DNA of 22,019 bases from Candidatus Hydrogenedentota bacterium (GCA_035416745.1 DAOLNV010000003.1:1-22019), one strand, 5' to 3'; positions 1 to 7,759 are shown, counted from the stretch's first letter. Numbers and translations: made by a program. Notes: generated from the sequence alone by a model not told the origin.

Positions 1-71
1 GCATGGCGCAAGGATACCACTCGTGATTTTACGAGGCAATGGCGCGCCGGGCGGAGGGCGCGGGGCGGATT

Positions 72-100
72 TTGACGTACCGTCACGCGATCGGTACCAT
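72..100 (+). promoter_or_regulatory. Candidate sigma70 promoter with operator-like dyad ahead of the sugar isomerase cluster
   Basis: A -35 box TTGACG (72-77) and a -10 box TACCAT (95-100) are separated by 17 bases, which places a start site near 107, about 40 bases before the ATG at 147. A perfect 5-3-5 inverted repeat, TGACGTACCGTCA (73-85), overlaps the -35 box, and a second pair, GTACCG/CGGTAC (77-82 and 92-97), spans the spacer. The position suits a repressor operator, but no regulator gene is visible. The promoter also argues against using the in-frame ATG at 39, which lies upstream of it. Confidence 0.42.
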
Positions 101-146
101 AAACATGCCTTGTCGCAATGGAAAGGCGGGATGGAAACCGAATACC

Positions 147-1097
147 ATGAATATTTCGCTCGGGATCAACACTGGTTTCGCGATCAACCGGTTTCCGCGT
201 CCTGAAGACTGGATTCCGGTTGTATCCCAGGAACTTGGGCTGGACACGGTTCAGTTCACGGCGGACCTGTTGAACCCCTTTTTGCCGGATTCGTTGATTG
301 AGCGGGATGTTGCGCGCATTCGGGAATTGTGCGGCCGCTCGGGTATTCGAGTGGAAACCGCTTTCACCTCGGCGTTTACGCGTGTGAACCATGTGCTGCA
401 CCCGGACTTGGAGATGCGGCGCGTCTGGCTGGGGTGGCTGAAGCGGTTCATCGACATCTCGGCGGCTCTTGGCGCGTCTGGGATGGGGAGCCACTTCGGC
501 ATCATGTCGGTGCACGACAATGCGGAGCCTGAGCTGCGTGAGGAGCGCATCGCGGGGGGCGTTGCGGCGTGGCGCGAGCTATCCGAACACGCGGCTTCGC
601 GTGGCCTTGACTACGTGATGTTCGAGCCGATGTCGATTCCGCGCGAGGTGGGAGAAACGATAACCGCAACCCGCGGCATTCTTGACCGCTGCACGGAAGG
701 TTTCGCGGTTCCCATGCGGTTGTGTCTGGATGTGGACCACGGTGATCTCGAGTCGTCTGAGCCACGAGACACGGACCCGCACGCCTGGATTCGCGCTTTT
801 GCGGGGGAGATCGCGTGCATTCATGTCAAACAGAGCGTGCGTGACAAAGGGGGGCATTATCCGTTCACTCGGGAATTCAATGAGCAGGGCAAGATCGTGC
901 CGGAGGAGATCATCGGCACCATGGCATCGGCAGGCATCGAGGATTGCACGCTCTTGCTCGAGATCTCGCATCGTGAGCGCTGGCCGGCGGAGTACCGCGT
1001 GCTCCATGATCTGAAGGCTTCGGTGGCCTACTGGAAGCGGGCGCTCGAAGCCGCCGCGGCGCGCAAGCAAGATGTGCCCGGCGGCGGGTTCGTATAG
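147..1097 (+). CDS. Sugar phosphate isomerase/epimerase, TIM barrel
   Basis: A 316-residue protein of the xylose-isomerase-like TIM-barrel (AP_endonuc_2) superfamily, presumably cytoplasmic. The acidic/His residues expected for a divalent metal site appear in order: E160 in FEP, D197-H198 in CLDVDHGD, H226 in IHVKQ and E272 in LLEIS. This matches the Glu-Asp-His-Glu pattern of ketose 3-epimerases and tetrulose-phosphate isomerases. I chose the ATG at 147 because family-like sequence (MNISLGIN) begins there and a candidate promoter lies just upstream; an in-frame ATG at 39 would add 36 unlike residues. The Shine-Dalgarno sequence is weak. It is first in a cluster and 27 bases ahead of a second isomerase. 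The substrate cannot be read from sequence; a tetrulose or erythritol-type substrate is only a guess from the HVKQ and PFT segments. Confidence 0.85.
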   Translation: MNISLGINTGFAINRFPRPEDWIPVVSQELGLDTVQFTADLLNPFLPDSLIERDVARIRELCGRSGIRVETAFTSAFTRVNHVLHPDLEMRRVWLGWLKRFIDISAALGASGMGSHFGIMSVHDNAEPELREERIAGGVAAWRELSEHAASRGLDYVMFEPMSIPREVGETITATRGILDRCTEGFAVPMRLCLDVDHGDLESSEPRDTDPHAWIRAFAGEIACIHVKQSVRDKGGHYPFTREFNEQGKIVPEEIIGTMASAGIEDCTLLLEISHRERWPAEYRVLHDLKASVAYWKRALEAAAARKQDVPGGGFV

Positions 1098-1124
1098 CGC
1101 GGGTAGAGACAAGGGGAAGGAATT

Positions 1125-1964
1125 GTGAATATCGTAATGCACAGTTACACGTTCAGGACCTATCCGCTCGAGGAAGCGTTTCGGGCGGCCCGCCAATTCG
1201 GATGGGGCGGGATTGAATTGCAGCCGTGCCATTTCAATCTGGAAAACATCGCTGCGGAGTTGCCCCGCTGCATAGAGGTGGGGAAATCCTACGGCGTACC
1301 GATCGTGTGCGTGGATTTCGGCGGTGATTTCATCAACGAGAATCCACAGGTGGTTGCAGAATCAGTCGCGGCTGTCGAGATGGTGATCGAGACGTGCGCG
1401 CGGTATGGCGTGCATCTCATAAACGGAGGCGTGGGCTCGTTGAGCGTGCACCCGACGGATTACGGTCAGAACGGTTCGGCGCTGGCGAAAGAGGCCCATT
1501 ACGAGCGTGCCGCGGATGCTTTCCGGCACCTGGGACCTTTCGCGGGCGAGCGCGGTGTGCGGATTGTGTTCGAGATTCATATGAATACGATTCACGACAC
1601 TGTTGCGTCGACGGTGAGGCTGCTCGACAAGATCGGCTGCGACAACGTGATGGCGAACCCCGATCCCGGCAACATGTTCAGCACGAGCACGGCCGAGCAC
1701 GAGCCCGAAGCCCTCGATAAACTTGCCGGACGCGTAGGCTATTTTCACTTCAAGAACTGCTATCTTCACGCCGGACAGTACAGTTACAGCGTGAAACTGG
1801 CCGACGGGCACATCGACCTGAACCGGTACGTTCAAAAGCTGGTCGAGCTTGGGTATGATGACAACGTATGTGTGGAATACTGCGGCGCGGGTGACCCCCA
1901 CGCCGCCGCGGAAGAGGATATCAAGTACCTGCGGGCATGCCTCAGCAGAGCCTGCAAGGGCTGA
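1125..1964 (+). CDS. Sugar phosphate isomerase/epimerase, TIM barrel (second copy)
   Basis: A 279-residue xylose-isomerase-like TIM-barrel protein. It starts at GTG 1125 behind a strong AAGGGGAAGG (1111-1120). Putative metal and catalytic residues are E150 and H152 (FEIH), D180 and N183 (PDPGN), H208 (FHFKN) and E251 (VEYCG), the usual order for this family. It has no signal peptide, so it should act in the cytoplasm. It lies 27 bases after the first isomerase, and the two are clearly diverged from each other, so they probably catalyse different steps (epimerisation and isomerisation) on one sugar rather than being a recent duplication. Myo-inositol-type dehydratases/isomerases share the fold, so the reaction is not fixed by the sequence. 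Confidence 0.87.
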   Translation: MNIVMHSYTFRTYPLEEAFRAARQFGWGGIELQPCHFNLENIAAELPRCIEVGKSYGVPIVCVDFGGDFINENPQVVAESVAAVEMVIETCARYGVHLINGGVGSLSVHPTDYGQNGSALAKEAHYERAADAFRHLGPFAGERGVRIVFEIHMNTIHDTVASTVRLLDKIGCDNVMANPDPGNMFSTSTAEHEPEALDKLAGRVGYFHFKNCYLHAGQYSYSVKLADGHIDLNRYVQKLVELGYDDNVCVEYCGAGDPHAAAEEDIKYLRACLSRACKG

Positions 1965-2033
1965 AGGCACCGTGTGACGCCGGTCGTGGGGAATATCGGC
2001 GGCAAAGTGAGACAACGGGAGGAGAGGACACCC

Positions 2034-4241
2034 ATGAAAGTGACGATATGCCGACTCGGACTGTTCTTGATGCTCGCGATATTCATCGCGGCCGGCTGCG
2101 GCGAGAAGCAGCAAGCCGGCATTGAAGCTCCACCGGAACGCCTGCCGGAGACCGCGACGCCTCCGGCCGAAGTCGCGGCGCCTGAAGCGGCGCCTGCTCC
2201 CGAAGCGAACGTGTCCGAGGCGACCATCTATCGTACAAAGTGGGGTGTACCACACATTTATTCGGATTCCCTGGAGGCCGCCATGTACGCGTTCGGATAT
2301 GCGCAGTCCGAGGATCGTCTAGAGGACATTTTCAGAAATGCGCGCATGGCGTTGGGCCGCATGTCGGAAGCGTTCGGAGAAGAGCACAGCGAGCTTGACT
2401 ATATGCTGCGGGTATTCCAGAACCCGGAGGTATCTCAGCGGGCGTATGAACACGGTCCGGAACGCATTCGCATGATCTGCGACGCCTATATGGCAGGCAT
2501 TGAGGCTTACGCCGCGGAGCATCCGGAACGGGTTCCCGAGTACGCTTTAGAACTGGAACCGTGGCACTGCATCGCCATAGGCCGCACCATGATTCTGCAA
2601 TGGCCGTTAGGGACCATTCAGGACGACTTGAGTAACCGCAAACAGAACCCCGGGCGCGGGTCGAACGGATGGGCTATTTCCCCGAGCCGCTCGGCGGACA
2701 AGTGCGCCATCATCCTCACCGACCCGCACCTGACGTGGCGGGATATTCAAGTGTTTTACGAAGCGCGGATCAAAGCCGAAGAGATCGATATAAATGGCCA
2801 TTTCATTGTGGGCGCTCCGATGTTGGGACTGGGCCATAACGCCAACGTTGGCTGGGCATGCACTACCGGGGGACCGGACACATCCGATGTGTATGAATTG
2901 AAAGTCAACCCGGAGAACCCGCTCCAGTACGAACTCGACGGCGAATGGAAACAGGCCGAGCTCCAGATGATCCAATTTGACGTGAAAGGCGCGGAGCCTT
3001 TCCAGCGGCCTGCCGTTTACACGGAGTGGGGTCCTTACGTGACCGAGCCGGAAAACGGCGTTGGGTATGCGGGAGCGACGCCCTATATGACCTCCGAGGG
3101 ATTGCTCGACCAGATGTATCACATGTGCACGGCGCAGAGTTGCGAGGATTTCTACGCCGCGCTGGGCATGAACGAGTTCATGGAACAGAATCTGATCTTC
3201 GGGGACACGCAGGGCAACATTCAGTACGTGCGGACGGGCCGTACGCCCATCCGTCCCGACGGGTACACCTGGTCGGCGCCGGTGCCGGGCAATACCACGG
3301 CCACAAGATGGCTGGGCATTACCGACATTGCCGACCTGGTCCAGGTGAAGAATCCCCCATGCGGCTATATGCAAAACTGCAACATAAGTCCGGCGTTAAT
3401 GTTTCCGCACTCGCCGATGACGCCGGACAAGTATCCGGATTACATCTTCAATGTTTCCTGGGACTCGATGAATCCGCGCGGAAAACGGGCACTGCAACTT
3501 CTTGGCGCGGACGATTCGGTCACCGAGGAAGATGCGATCGCGATTGCGATGCAGGTTTACGATCTTCTGGCGGAGCCGTGGCAGAAGGCACTCAAGGCGG
3601 CGGTGGACGCTGCGGGCCAGGAATACATGGCAGATCCGGATTACAAGACCGCGGTTGATTCCATGCTGGCGTGGGACGGGAATTTCCGGGCCGAGAGCAA
3701 AGGCGCGCCGATCATGAAATTCTGGCGGCTTCGTTGCGAGAGTGCGGTAGACGTGCAGGCCATTGCCGAGGGCAGGGAGCTGTCGCCCGCGGATTTGGCT
3801 TCTCTCGCCAGCCTGTTGAAGGAGACCGTGGCGGAATTGAAGCAACAATATGGGACGATCGACCTTGCCTATGGCGATATTCACGTGCTGGGCCGGGGCG
3901 ATATCTACGTGGGGTGCGGCAGCGCGGACTTTGGCGGCGGCCCCAACAAGAGCAACAAGACCGAGACCCTGCGCGATGTTTCATTCCGCGAGAGTGACGA
4001 GATGCCGGGCAAGTACGTGGCGCAAAATGGCTCGGTGGCCATGATGCTCATGTTCATGCACCCGGACGGCGTCAAATCGTTCAGCGTGGTGCCGTGGGGG
4101 AATAGCAACGACCCGAAATCGCCGCACTACATGGACCAGGGCCGTGAATTGTACAGCCAGTTGAGATTCAAGGAGACATGCTTCAAGAAGGAGGACCTTC
4201 TGAAGAACGTCGAGTCCGAGAAGGTGGTAACATATCCGTGA
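2034..4241 (+). CDS. Penicillin acylase family lipoprotein (Ntn hydrolase)
   Basis: A 735-residue envelope amide hydrolase. It starts at ATG 2034, nine bases after GGGAGGAG (2017-2024); this start gives a lipoprotein signal ending IAAGC with C22 as the lipidated cysteine. A Pro/Ala/Glu-rich linker (about 25-60) leads into the acylase fold (RTKWGVPHI, then an alpha-chain-like segment). The autoprocessing nucleophile is Ser210 in RGSNGWAIS, followed by the family DPHL motif. Members cut themselves before this Ser to give alpha and beta chains and hydrolyse amides such as beta-lactam side chains, acyl-homoserine lactones or N-acyl amino compounds. Here, between sugar isomerases and a kinase, a role in releasing a sugar-like or amino-compound nutrient is more likely than antibiotic metabolism (inference). 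It is 69 bases after the second isomerase and overlaps the kinase start. Confidence 0.9.
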   Translation: MKVTICRLGLFLMLAIFIAAGCGEKQQAGIEAPPERLPETATPPAEVAAPEAAPAPEANVSEATIYRTKWGVPHIYSDSLEAAMYAFGYAQSEDRLEDIFRNARMALGRMSEAFGEEHSELDYMLRVFQNPEVSQRAYEHGPERIRMICDAYMAGIEAYAAEHPERVPEYALELEPWHCIAIGRTMILQWPLGTIQDDLSNRKQNPGRGSNGWAISPSRSADKCAIILTDPHLTWRDIQVFYEARIKAEEIDINGHFIVGAPMLGLGHNANVGWACTTGGPDTSDVYELKVNPENPLQYELDGEWKQAELQMIQFDVKGAEPFQRPAVYTEWGPYVTEPENGVGYAGATPYMTSEGLLDQMYHMCTAQSCEDFYAALGMNEFMEQNLIFGDTQGNIQYVRTGRTPIRPDGYTWSAPVPGNTTATRWLGITDIADLVQVKNPPCGYMQNCNISPALMFPHSPMTPDKYPDYIFNVSWDSMNPRGKRALQLLGADDSVTEEDAIAIAMQVYDLLAEPWQKALKAAVDAAGQEYMADPDYKTAVDSMLAWDGNFRAESKGAPIMKFWRLRCESAVDVQAIAEGRELSPADLASLASLLKETVAELKQQYGTIDLAYGDIHVLGRGDIYVGCGSADFGGGPNKSNKTETLRDVSFRESDEMPGKYVAQNGSVAMMLMFMHPDGVKSFSVVPWGNSNDPKSPHYMDQGRELYSQLRFKETCFKKEDLLKNVESEKVVTYP

Positions 4242-5266
4242 CGGCATCCGAGCAGGTAGAGAATCAGCAACCGCAAGTGCAGGGGCGTGAAGCACTGGCC
4301 CGGGTGATTCGCGAATTCTACGATGTGGGTTTCGTTGAGTTGCCTGTGCCGGTGCCGCTGGCGCACCAGCGCCGCCATCGAAAGCTTATGGTGACGACCG
4401 GCGCGGGCAAGTTCCTGATCAAGACATACAAACGGGACCCTTACGTATTGGATGCCCTGCGTTTTCAGCACCGGTTATCGCAACATCTCGATGATAACGG
4501 GCTGCCTGTAGCGCGCATCCTGGCGTCGCGGAATGGCAAGAAGATCGTGGAAGGCGACGATTGGGCGTTGGAACTGCAGGAGTTCGTCGATGGCACACCT
4601 ATGGAGGTGACTTCCGAGACGCTGGCTATATCGGCGCATGCCCTCGGGCAGATGCACAACGCATGCCGCGATTTTCCGCGACCGGAACGGGATGCCCGGA
4701 TGTGGCGGTTCAGCGAGGTGCCCCGAACGCTGTTCGCGCAGCTCTTCGAAATGGCCAAAGCCACGGGCAAAGAAGACAAAGTTACCGAGGAGTGCAATCA
4801 AATCGCCCTGTTTCTGCGCGACGCCGCCCAGGAATTGAGTTTCGAAGCGCGGAACCGGTTTGAAACAGGGCTCATTCACGGCGACTGGCACGGAGGCAAT
4901 CTGATATTCAAGGAAGGACGGCTGCAGGCAATCGTGGACCTGGAGTTCGCGGGCGACGGATGCTTTCTGGAAGACCTGGCATACGGCGTCTCGAACCTGT
5001 GCGTCCGCACGACCATGAAACCCGAACGTCTGGCCAAGCGCACCGATATCATGCTCACCAATTACCAGAAGCACCGGAATATCTCGCCGTATGAACAAGT
5101 GGCCCTGTATTACGCAGTGGGCGTGAAACACGTAGCGACGGTTTCGTATCAGGCGCTGCAGACCAACGGCGTGGTGGCGGGTTACTCGGCGCGGTCGTGG
5201 ATGGAGCGCCTGGCCAACCAATGCAAGTGGCTTTCCGAGCGGGCGCACGGCGTCCGGTGGGGATAG
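4238..5266 (+). CDS. APH-family phosphotransferase (small-molecule kinase)
   Basis: A 342-residue protein with the aminoglycoside-phosphotransferase/choline-kinase fold. A probable ATP lysine is K62 (FLIKTYK). The catalytic loop HGDWHGGN places the base at D216 and N221 in the metal site, and IVDLEFAGDG supplies the second metal aspartate D234. The chosen start is GTG 4238, which overlaps the acylase TGA in a GTGA arrangement and has AAGGTGG (4221-4227) upstream; this implies translational coupling. An ATG at 4178 would add 20 residues inside the acylase gene. Family substrates include homoserine, choline, sugars and antibiotics. Its coupling to an acylase and two sugar isomerases suggests that it phosphorylates the released compound in the cytoplasm. 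No resistance role is implied. Confidence 0.85.
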   Translation: MTASEQVENQQPQVQGREALARVIREFYDVGFVELPVPVPLAHQRRHRKLMVTTGAGKFLIKTYKRDPYVLDALRFQHRLSQHLDDNGLPVARILASRNGKKIVEGDDWALELQEFVDGTPMEVTSETLAISAHALGQMHNACRDFPRPERDARMWRFSEVPRTLFAQLFEMAKATGKEDKVTEECNQIALFLRDAAQELSFEARNRFETGLIHGDWHGGNLIFKEGRLQAIVDLEFAGDGCFLEDLAYGVSNLCVRTTMKPERLAKRTDIMLTNYQKHRNISPYEQVALYYAVGVKHVATVSYQALQTNGVVAGYSARSWMERLANQCKWLSERAHGVRWG

Positions 5267-5276
5267 TATCTGGCGC

Positions 5277-5331
5277 AAATCGGGGACACGCAGCCGCGCC
5301 GGGGACGGCGCTTGGCACATGTCCCCGGTTT
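5277..5331. repeat. REP-like nested palindrome between convergent genes
   Basis: An outer stem pairs AAATCGGGGACA (5277-5288) with TGTCCCCGGTTT (5320-5331): 12 pairs with one T-G wobble. An inner stem pairs GCGCC (5296-5300) with GGCGC (5307-5311). GGGGAC recurs twice and its complement once. It fills almost all of the 76-base gap between the kinase stop and the convergent GDPD stop. The form resembles extragenic palindromes mobilised by Y1/REP-associated tyrosine transposases, but no transposase and no second copy occur here. It may also act as a bidirectional terminator or RNA stabiliser. Confidence 0.55.
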
Positions 5332-5342
5332 CAACATGTGCA

Positions 5343-6206
5343 TCACTTTTCTCGCGGCCCGGATTGTTCCGAACCGCCTGTTCCCGGCTGCGCGTTCTCT
5401 TTCTGTTTGTCGCGCTCTTTCAACAGCGTTACGAGCTTTTCCGGATGGTCTGTCTGGATGCCGTCTGTATTCCACGCGAAAGCCTGTTCCCAGCAGGACG
5501 GGTCACTCTCATCGGCGATTACGATGGCGCCCGCCTCGTGACAGCGCTTCACGAAGGTCTCCGAATGGTGCTTCCAGACCGAGGCAACAATTCTCGGGCG
5601 AAGGTCGTCGAGAACCTGCTGGAGGTTCGTTTCGGGTCCCGGGTCGGGCATAATGATACACTCAGGGCAGGCCTCGCGGATTTTCTCGAGCTTCCACGGC
5701 GGCGCGTACCATAACACGTGGCGTTCCATGCCGTAATCTTTGACCAGCTTCAACAGGGCTTCCCAGGAACCCTCTTTGAAGTCCATGTAGATGCCCATTT
5801 TGCCTTTGCACAGCGCGAGGATCTCGTTGAGCGTGGGGATGCGCGTGCCCACCCAATCGGGGCCCACCCGCGCGCCGATGTCGAACGCCTTCAATTCGGC
5901 CAGGCTGAAATCGGCCACGCGGCCTTTGGCTCCCTCGGCGTAAGAATCGATAGTGCTGTTGTGCACGCTGACGAAATGCCCGTCTTTGGTTTCCCGTGCG
6001 TCAACCTCGACGAAATCGACGCCGAGCTCGATGGCTTTCTGGTAGGCGGGCAGCGAGTTTTCGGGAATGCCTTCATGCGCCCCGCGGTGCGCGACTACGT
6101 ACACCCCGCCGTGACGGGGCGGGGGGAGGACGGGTTTGGCGGAGTCCGCCCCTGCGAAGGCAGTAAAGGCCACGACACACAAGGCAAGCATCGCGCTTAT
6201 CCGCAT
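5343..6206 (-). CDS. Exported glycerophosphodiester phosphodiesterase family protein
   Basis: A 287-residue GDPD TIM-barrel protein. It starts at the ATG at 6206, preceded by GGAGG eight bases upstream; this gives a Sec-type signal peptide (about residues 1-20, cleaved near AGA-DS). Catalytic residues of the family are visible: H40-R41 (AHRGAHEGIPENS), E67 and D69 (EVDARETKDG), H82 (SVHNSTID) and K144 (MDFKEG). The predicted reaction is Ca-dependent hydrolysis of glycerophosphodiesters to glycerol-3-phosphate and an alcohol, in the periplasm. It lies 22 bases after the HAD phosphatase gene, so the two are probably co-transcribed. The C-terminal tail is Lys/Glu/Gln-rich and probably disordered. 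Longer in-frame starts upstream lack a signal sequence. Confidence 0.9.
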   Translation of the reverse strand: MRISAMLALCVVAFTAFAGADSAKPVLPPPRHGGVYVVAHRGAHEGIPENSLPAYQKAIELGVDFVEVDARETKDGHFVSVHNSTIDSYAEGAKGRVADFSLAELKAFDIGARVGPDWVGTRIPTLNEILALCKGKMGIYMDFKEGSWEALLKLVKDYGMERHVLWYAPPWKLEKIREACPECIIMPDPGPETNLQQVLDDLRPRIVASVWKHHSETFVKRCHEAGAIVIADESDPSCWEQAFAWNTDGIQTDHPEKLVTLLKERDKQKENAQPGTGGSEQSGPREK

Positions 6207-6228
6207 TTCGTCACCCTCCATGTGGTTC

Positions 6229-6981
6229 TCAGACGCGCTGCATCTGCGGCAGCGCGAGAATATCAAGCAGACCCGCAATGGTCGGCTCGGGGGAAACGTA
6301 GTCCGCAACGGCCTTGATTTCCGCATGTGCGTTCGCGGGACATGCGAAGAAGCCTACCGCTTCGCGGAGGGGCAGATCGCCCACGGTGTCGCCAACCCCG
6401 GCGACCTCGCCCCGGCTCACGCCCAGCTCTTCGAGAAGGGCCCGCAACGTGCTTCCTTTGTCGACGCCCGCCAGCGAAATGTTCAGGTAATAGTGGGAAC
6501 AGTTAATGATCAGGTCGGGGCCATGCTTGCGCGCAAATTGCTCGACACGCGGCTGCATCTCGCGCAGGATTGCGGGCTCCTTCGAAAACACCGACAGCTG
6601 GGCTTCCTTGCCGAATTGCATTACTGCTTCGGGATGTGACCGCAAGAGTTCGGTTTCGATGAAATTGCGGACGGCGCGCAGACCCTGGATTTTCTCGGGC
6701 GTCACGCCGGGACCGACCCGCGCCCAGTTGTCGTGAAGCGAATACAATACCGCCCCGTTCTCGCAAATCACCGGTGCGCGGATATCAAGGAGTTTCATCA
6801 ACACCTCTGCGTAGGGCTGGGGACGCCCTGTGCAGAGGGTCAGGGGCGCCAGACTGCTCTCGCCTGCTGACGCGGCCCGTGACAGCCGCGCAAATTCGAA
6901 GAACAGGTCCAGATCCCATGGGATGGACTCCTCGGGGCTGACGCACCCGTCCAAATCGGTGATGATCCACTTAACGGACAT
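6229..6981 (-). CDS. HAD-superfamily IIB (Cof-like) phosphatase
   Basis: A 250-residue haloacid-dehalogenase hydrolase. All four motifs are intact: nucleophile D9 and acid D11 (TDLDGC), T51 (LCTGRP), K175 (GVDKGSTL) and D198/D202 (GVGDTVGDL). The roughly 90-residue insert between motifs II and III is a C2-type cap as in sucrose-phosphate, mannosyl-3-phosphoglycerate and archaeal phosphoglycolate phosphatases. The ATG at 6981 follows an AGATGAGG-like site, and a TTGACA promoter lies upstream (7038-7067). It is probably a cytoplasmic phosphatase of a sugar phosphate or phosphoglycolate. Its partner gene encodes an exported GDPD, so the pair could work on phospholipid head-group or glycerol-phosphate products, though the substrate is not readable from sequence. 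Confidence 0.87.
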   Translation of the reverse strand: MSVKWIITDLDGCVSPEESIPWDLDLFFEFARLSRAASAGESSLAPLTLCTGRPQPYAEVLMKLLDIRAPVICENGAVLYSLHDNWARVGPGVTPEKIQGLRAVRNFIETELLRSHPEAVMQFGKEAQLSVFSKEPAILREMQPRVEQFARKHGPDLIINCSHYYLNISLAGVDKGSTLRALLEELGVSRGEVAGVGDTVGDLPLREAVGFFACPANAHAEIKAVADYVSPEPTIAGLLDILALPQMQRV

Positions 6982-7037
6982 GTGATCACGGCCTCATCTT
7001 GTTGCGATGGTCCCGGTAGCGCGCCGGTGAATGCAGT

Positions 7038-7067
7038 GTTATGGGCGAATCAGACCGGTTTTGTCAA
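7038..7067 (-). promoter_or_regulatory. Candidate sigma70 promoter of the HAD-GDPD pair
   Basis: On the minus strand a perfect TTGACA -35 box (complement of 7062-7067) and CATAAC -10 box (complement of 7038-7043) are 18 bases apart. This gives a start near 7031 and a leader of about 50 bases to the ATG at 6981. No dyad is obvious around it. Confidence 0.5.
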
Positions 7068-7149
7068 CCCGGCCGCGAAATTGACGCCGCCGACACAAGG
7101 GGCCGGGTGGTCCGTTTTGGCGGTCACTCAGGCGCGAATTCTTCCCCGC

Positions 7150-7188
7150 AAAAAACAAAACCGGACCCCCTCATTTCCGGGAACCCGG
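7150..7188 (-). terminator. Intrinsic terminator of the RRM gene
   Basis: Read on the minus strand, a ten-pair stem (arms at 7179-7188 and 7161-7170, three G-U wobbles, eight-base loop) is followed directly by TTTTGTTTTTT (complement of 7150-7160). It lies 30 bases past the stop of the RRM gene and before the HAD promoter, so it isolates the two units. Confidence 0.8.
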
Positions 7189-7218
7189 CCTCAATGCTTG
7201 CGATGGCGGAATAGATGC

Positions 7219-7482
7219 TTAGTAGCGGGAACGGCGGTCTTCTTTCGGACGCGCTTCGTTGACTTTCAGGGCGCGTCCCTGCATATCGGCGCCGTTCATG
7301 GCTTCGATGGCGGCTTTGGCTTCGCTGCCATTCGGCATCTCGACGAACCCGAATCCGCGGGAGCGGTTTTCGACGCGGTCGAAAACCACCCGTGCCGCGC
7401 TCACGGTGCCATACGGCTCGAAGGCCTGGCGCAGTTGGTCATCGGTTGTCGTGTACGACAGATTTCCCACATAGATGTTCAT
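7219..7482 (-). CDS. RRM-type RNA-binding protein
   Basis: An 87-residue single RNA-recognition-motif protein. RNP2 is IYVGNL (3-8) and RNP1 is RGFGFVEM (42-49), both with the RNA-stacking aromatics present; the domain fills the protein and ends in a short basic/acidic tail (RPKEDRRSRY) without the glycine-rich extension of plant and cyanobacterial homologues. The start is the ATG at 7482, five bases after AAGGAAG; an adjacent in-frame TTG is less likely. Bacterial members bind single-stranded RNA, and some are cold-induced or affect mRNA localisation and stability. It is a single-gene unit with its own terminator and, if the promoter call is right, a leader of about 165 bases. Confidence 0.93.
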   Translation of the reverse strand: MNIYVGNLSYTTTDDQLRQAFEPYGTVSAARVVFDRVENRSRGFGFVEMPNGSEAKAAIEAMNGADMQGRALKVNEARPKEDRRSRY

Positions 7483-7653
7483 CAAGGCTTCCTTTCTTAC
7501 ATTGAGACTTGTCCGGATGGTCGTAGCAGAGACAGAAGGCAGATCAGCCCTGATGCATGCAGTCGGAAATCGCCAACACGCGGAGGGATATGAAATCTTG
7601 CTCGACTTGGTCTACTATCCACGAACTCCGAAACCCACGCTGTTACCGGCATT

Positions 7654-7682
7654 AGGATACCATACAACGGCTTCTTTGCCAA
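7654..7682 (-). promoter_or_regulatory. Candidate sigma70 promoter of the RRM gene
   Basis: On the minus strand TTGGCA (complement of 7677-7682) and TATCCT (complement of 7654-7659) are separated by 17 bases. This puts transcription start near 7647 and leaves a 5' leader of about 165 bases before the ATG at 7482. The -35 box overlaps the candidate -35 of the divergent gene. Confidence 0.4.
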
Positions 7683-7706
7683 GGGGGAAGTGACTTTTGT
7701 TATATT
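7676..7706 (+). promoter_or_regulatory. Weak candidate promoter of the glycosidase-like gene
   Basis: TTGCCA (7676-7681) is followed by TATATT (7701-7706) at 19 bases, or by TTATAT at 18. The predicted start is about 45 bases ahead of the ATG at 7760. Spacing is long, so the call is weak. It is placed here mainly because the stretch between the divergent genes has no better candidate on this strand. Confidence 0.25.
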
Positions 7707-7759
7707 TACGGCTCAACGGTCCTGAAAAGGCAATCGCTACGGATGGAAAGGGTTCAACA

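Noticed and set aside
39..146. N-terminal extension of the first isomerase
   Set aside because: The extra 36 residues look unlike the family and include the candidate promoter at 72-100.
1362..2255. 297-codon minus-strand open frame
   Set aside because: It spans the end of the second isomerase and the signal region of the acylase, both well supported on the plus strand.
2034..4241. Antibiotic-inactivating penicillin acylase
   Set aside because: The family is broad, and the operon context with sugar isomerases and a kinase points elsewhere; no sequence evidence for beta-lactam specificity.
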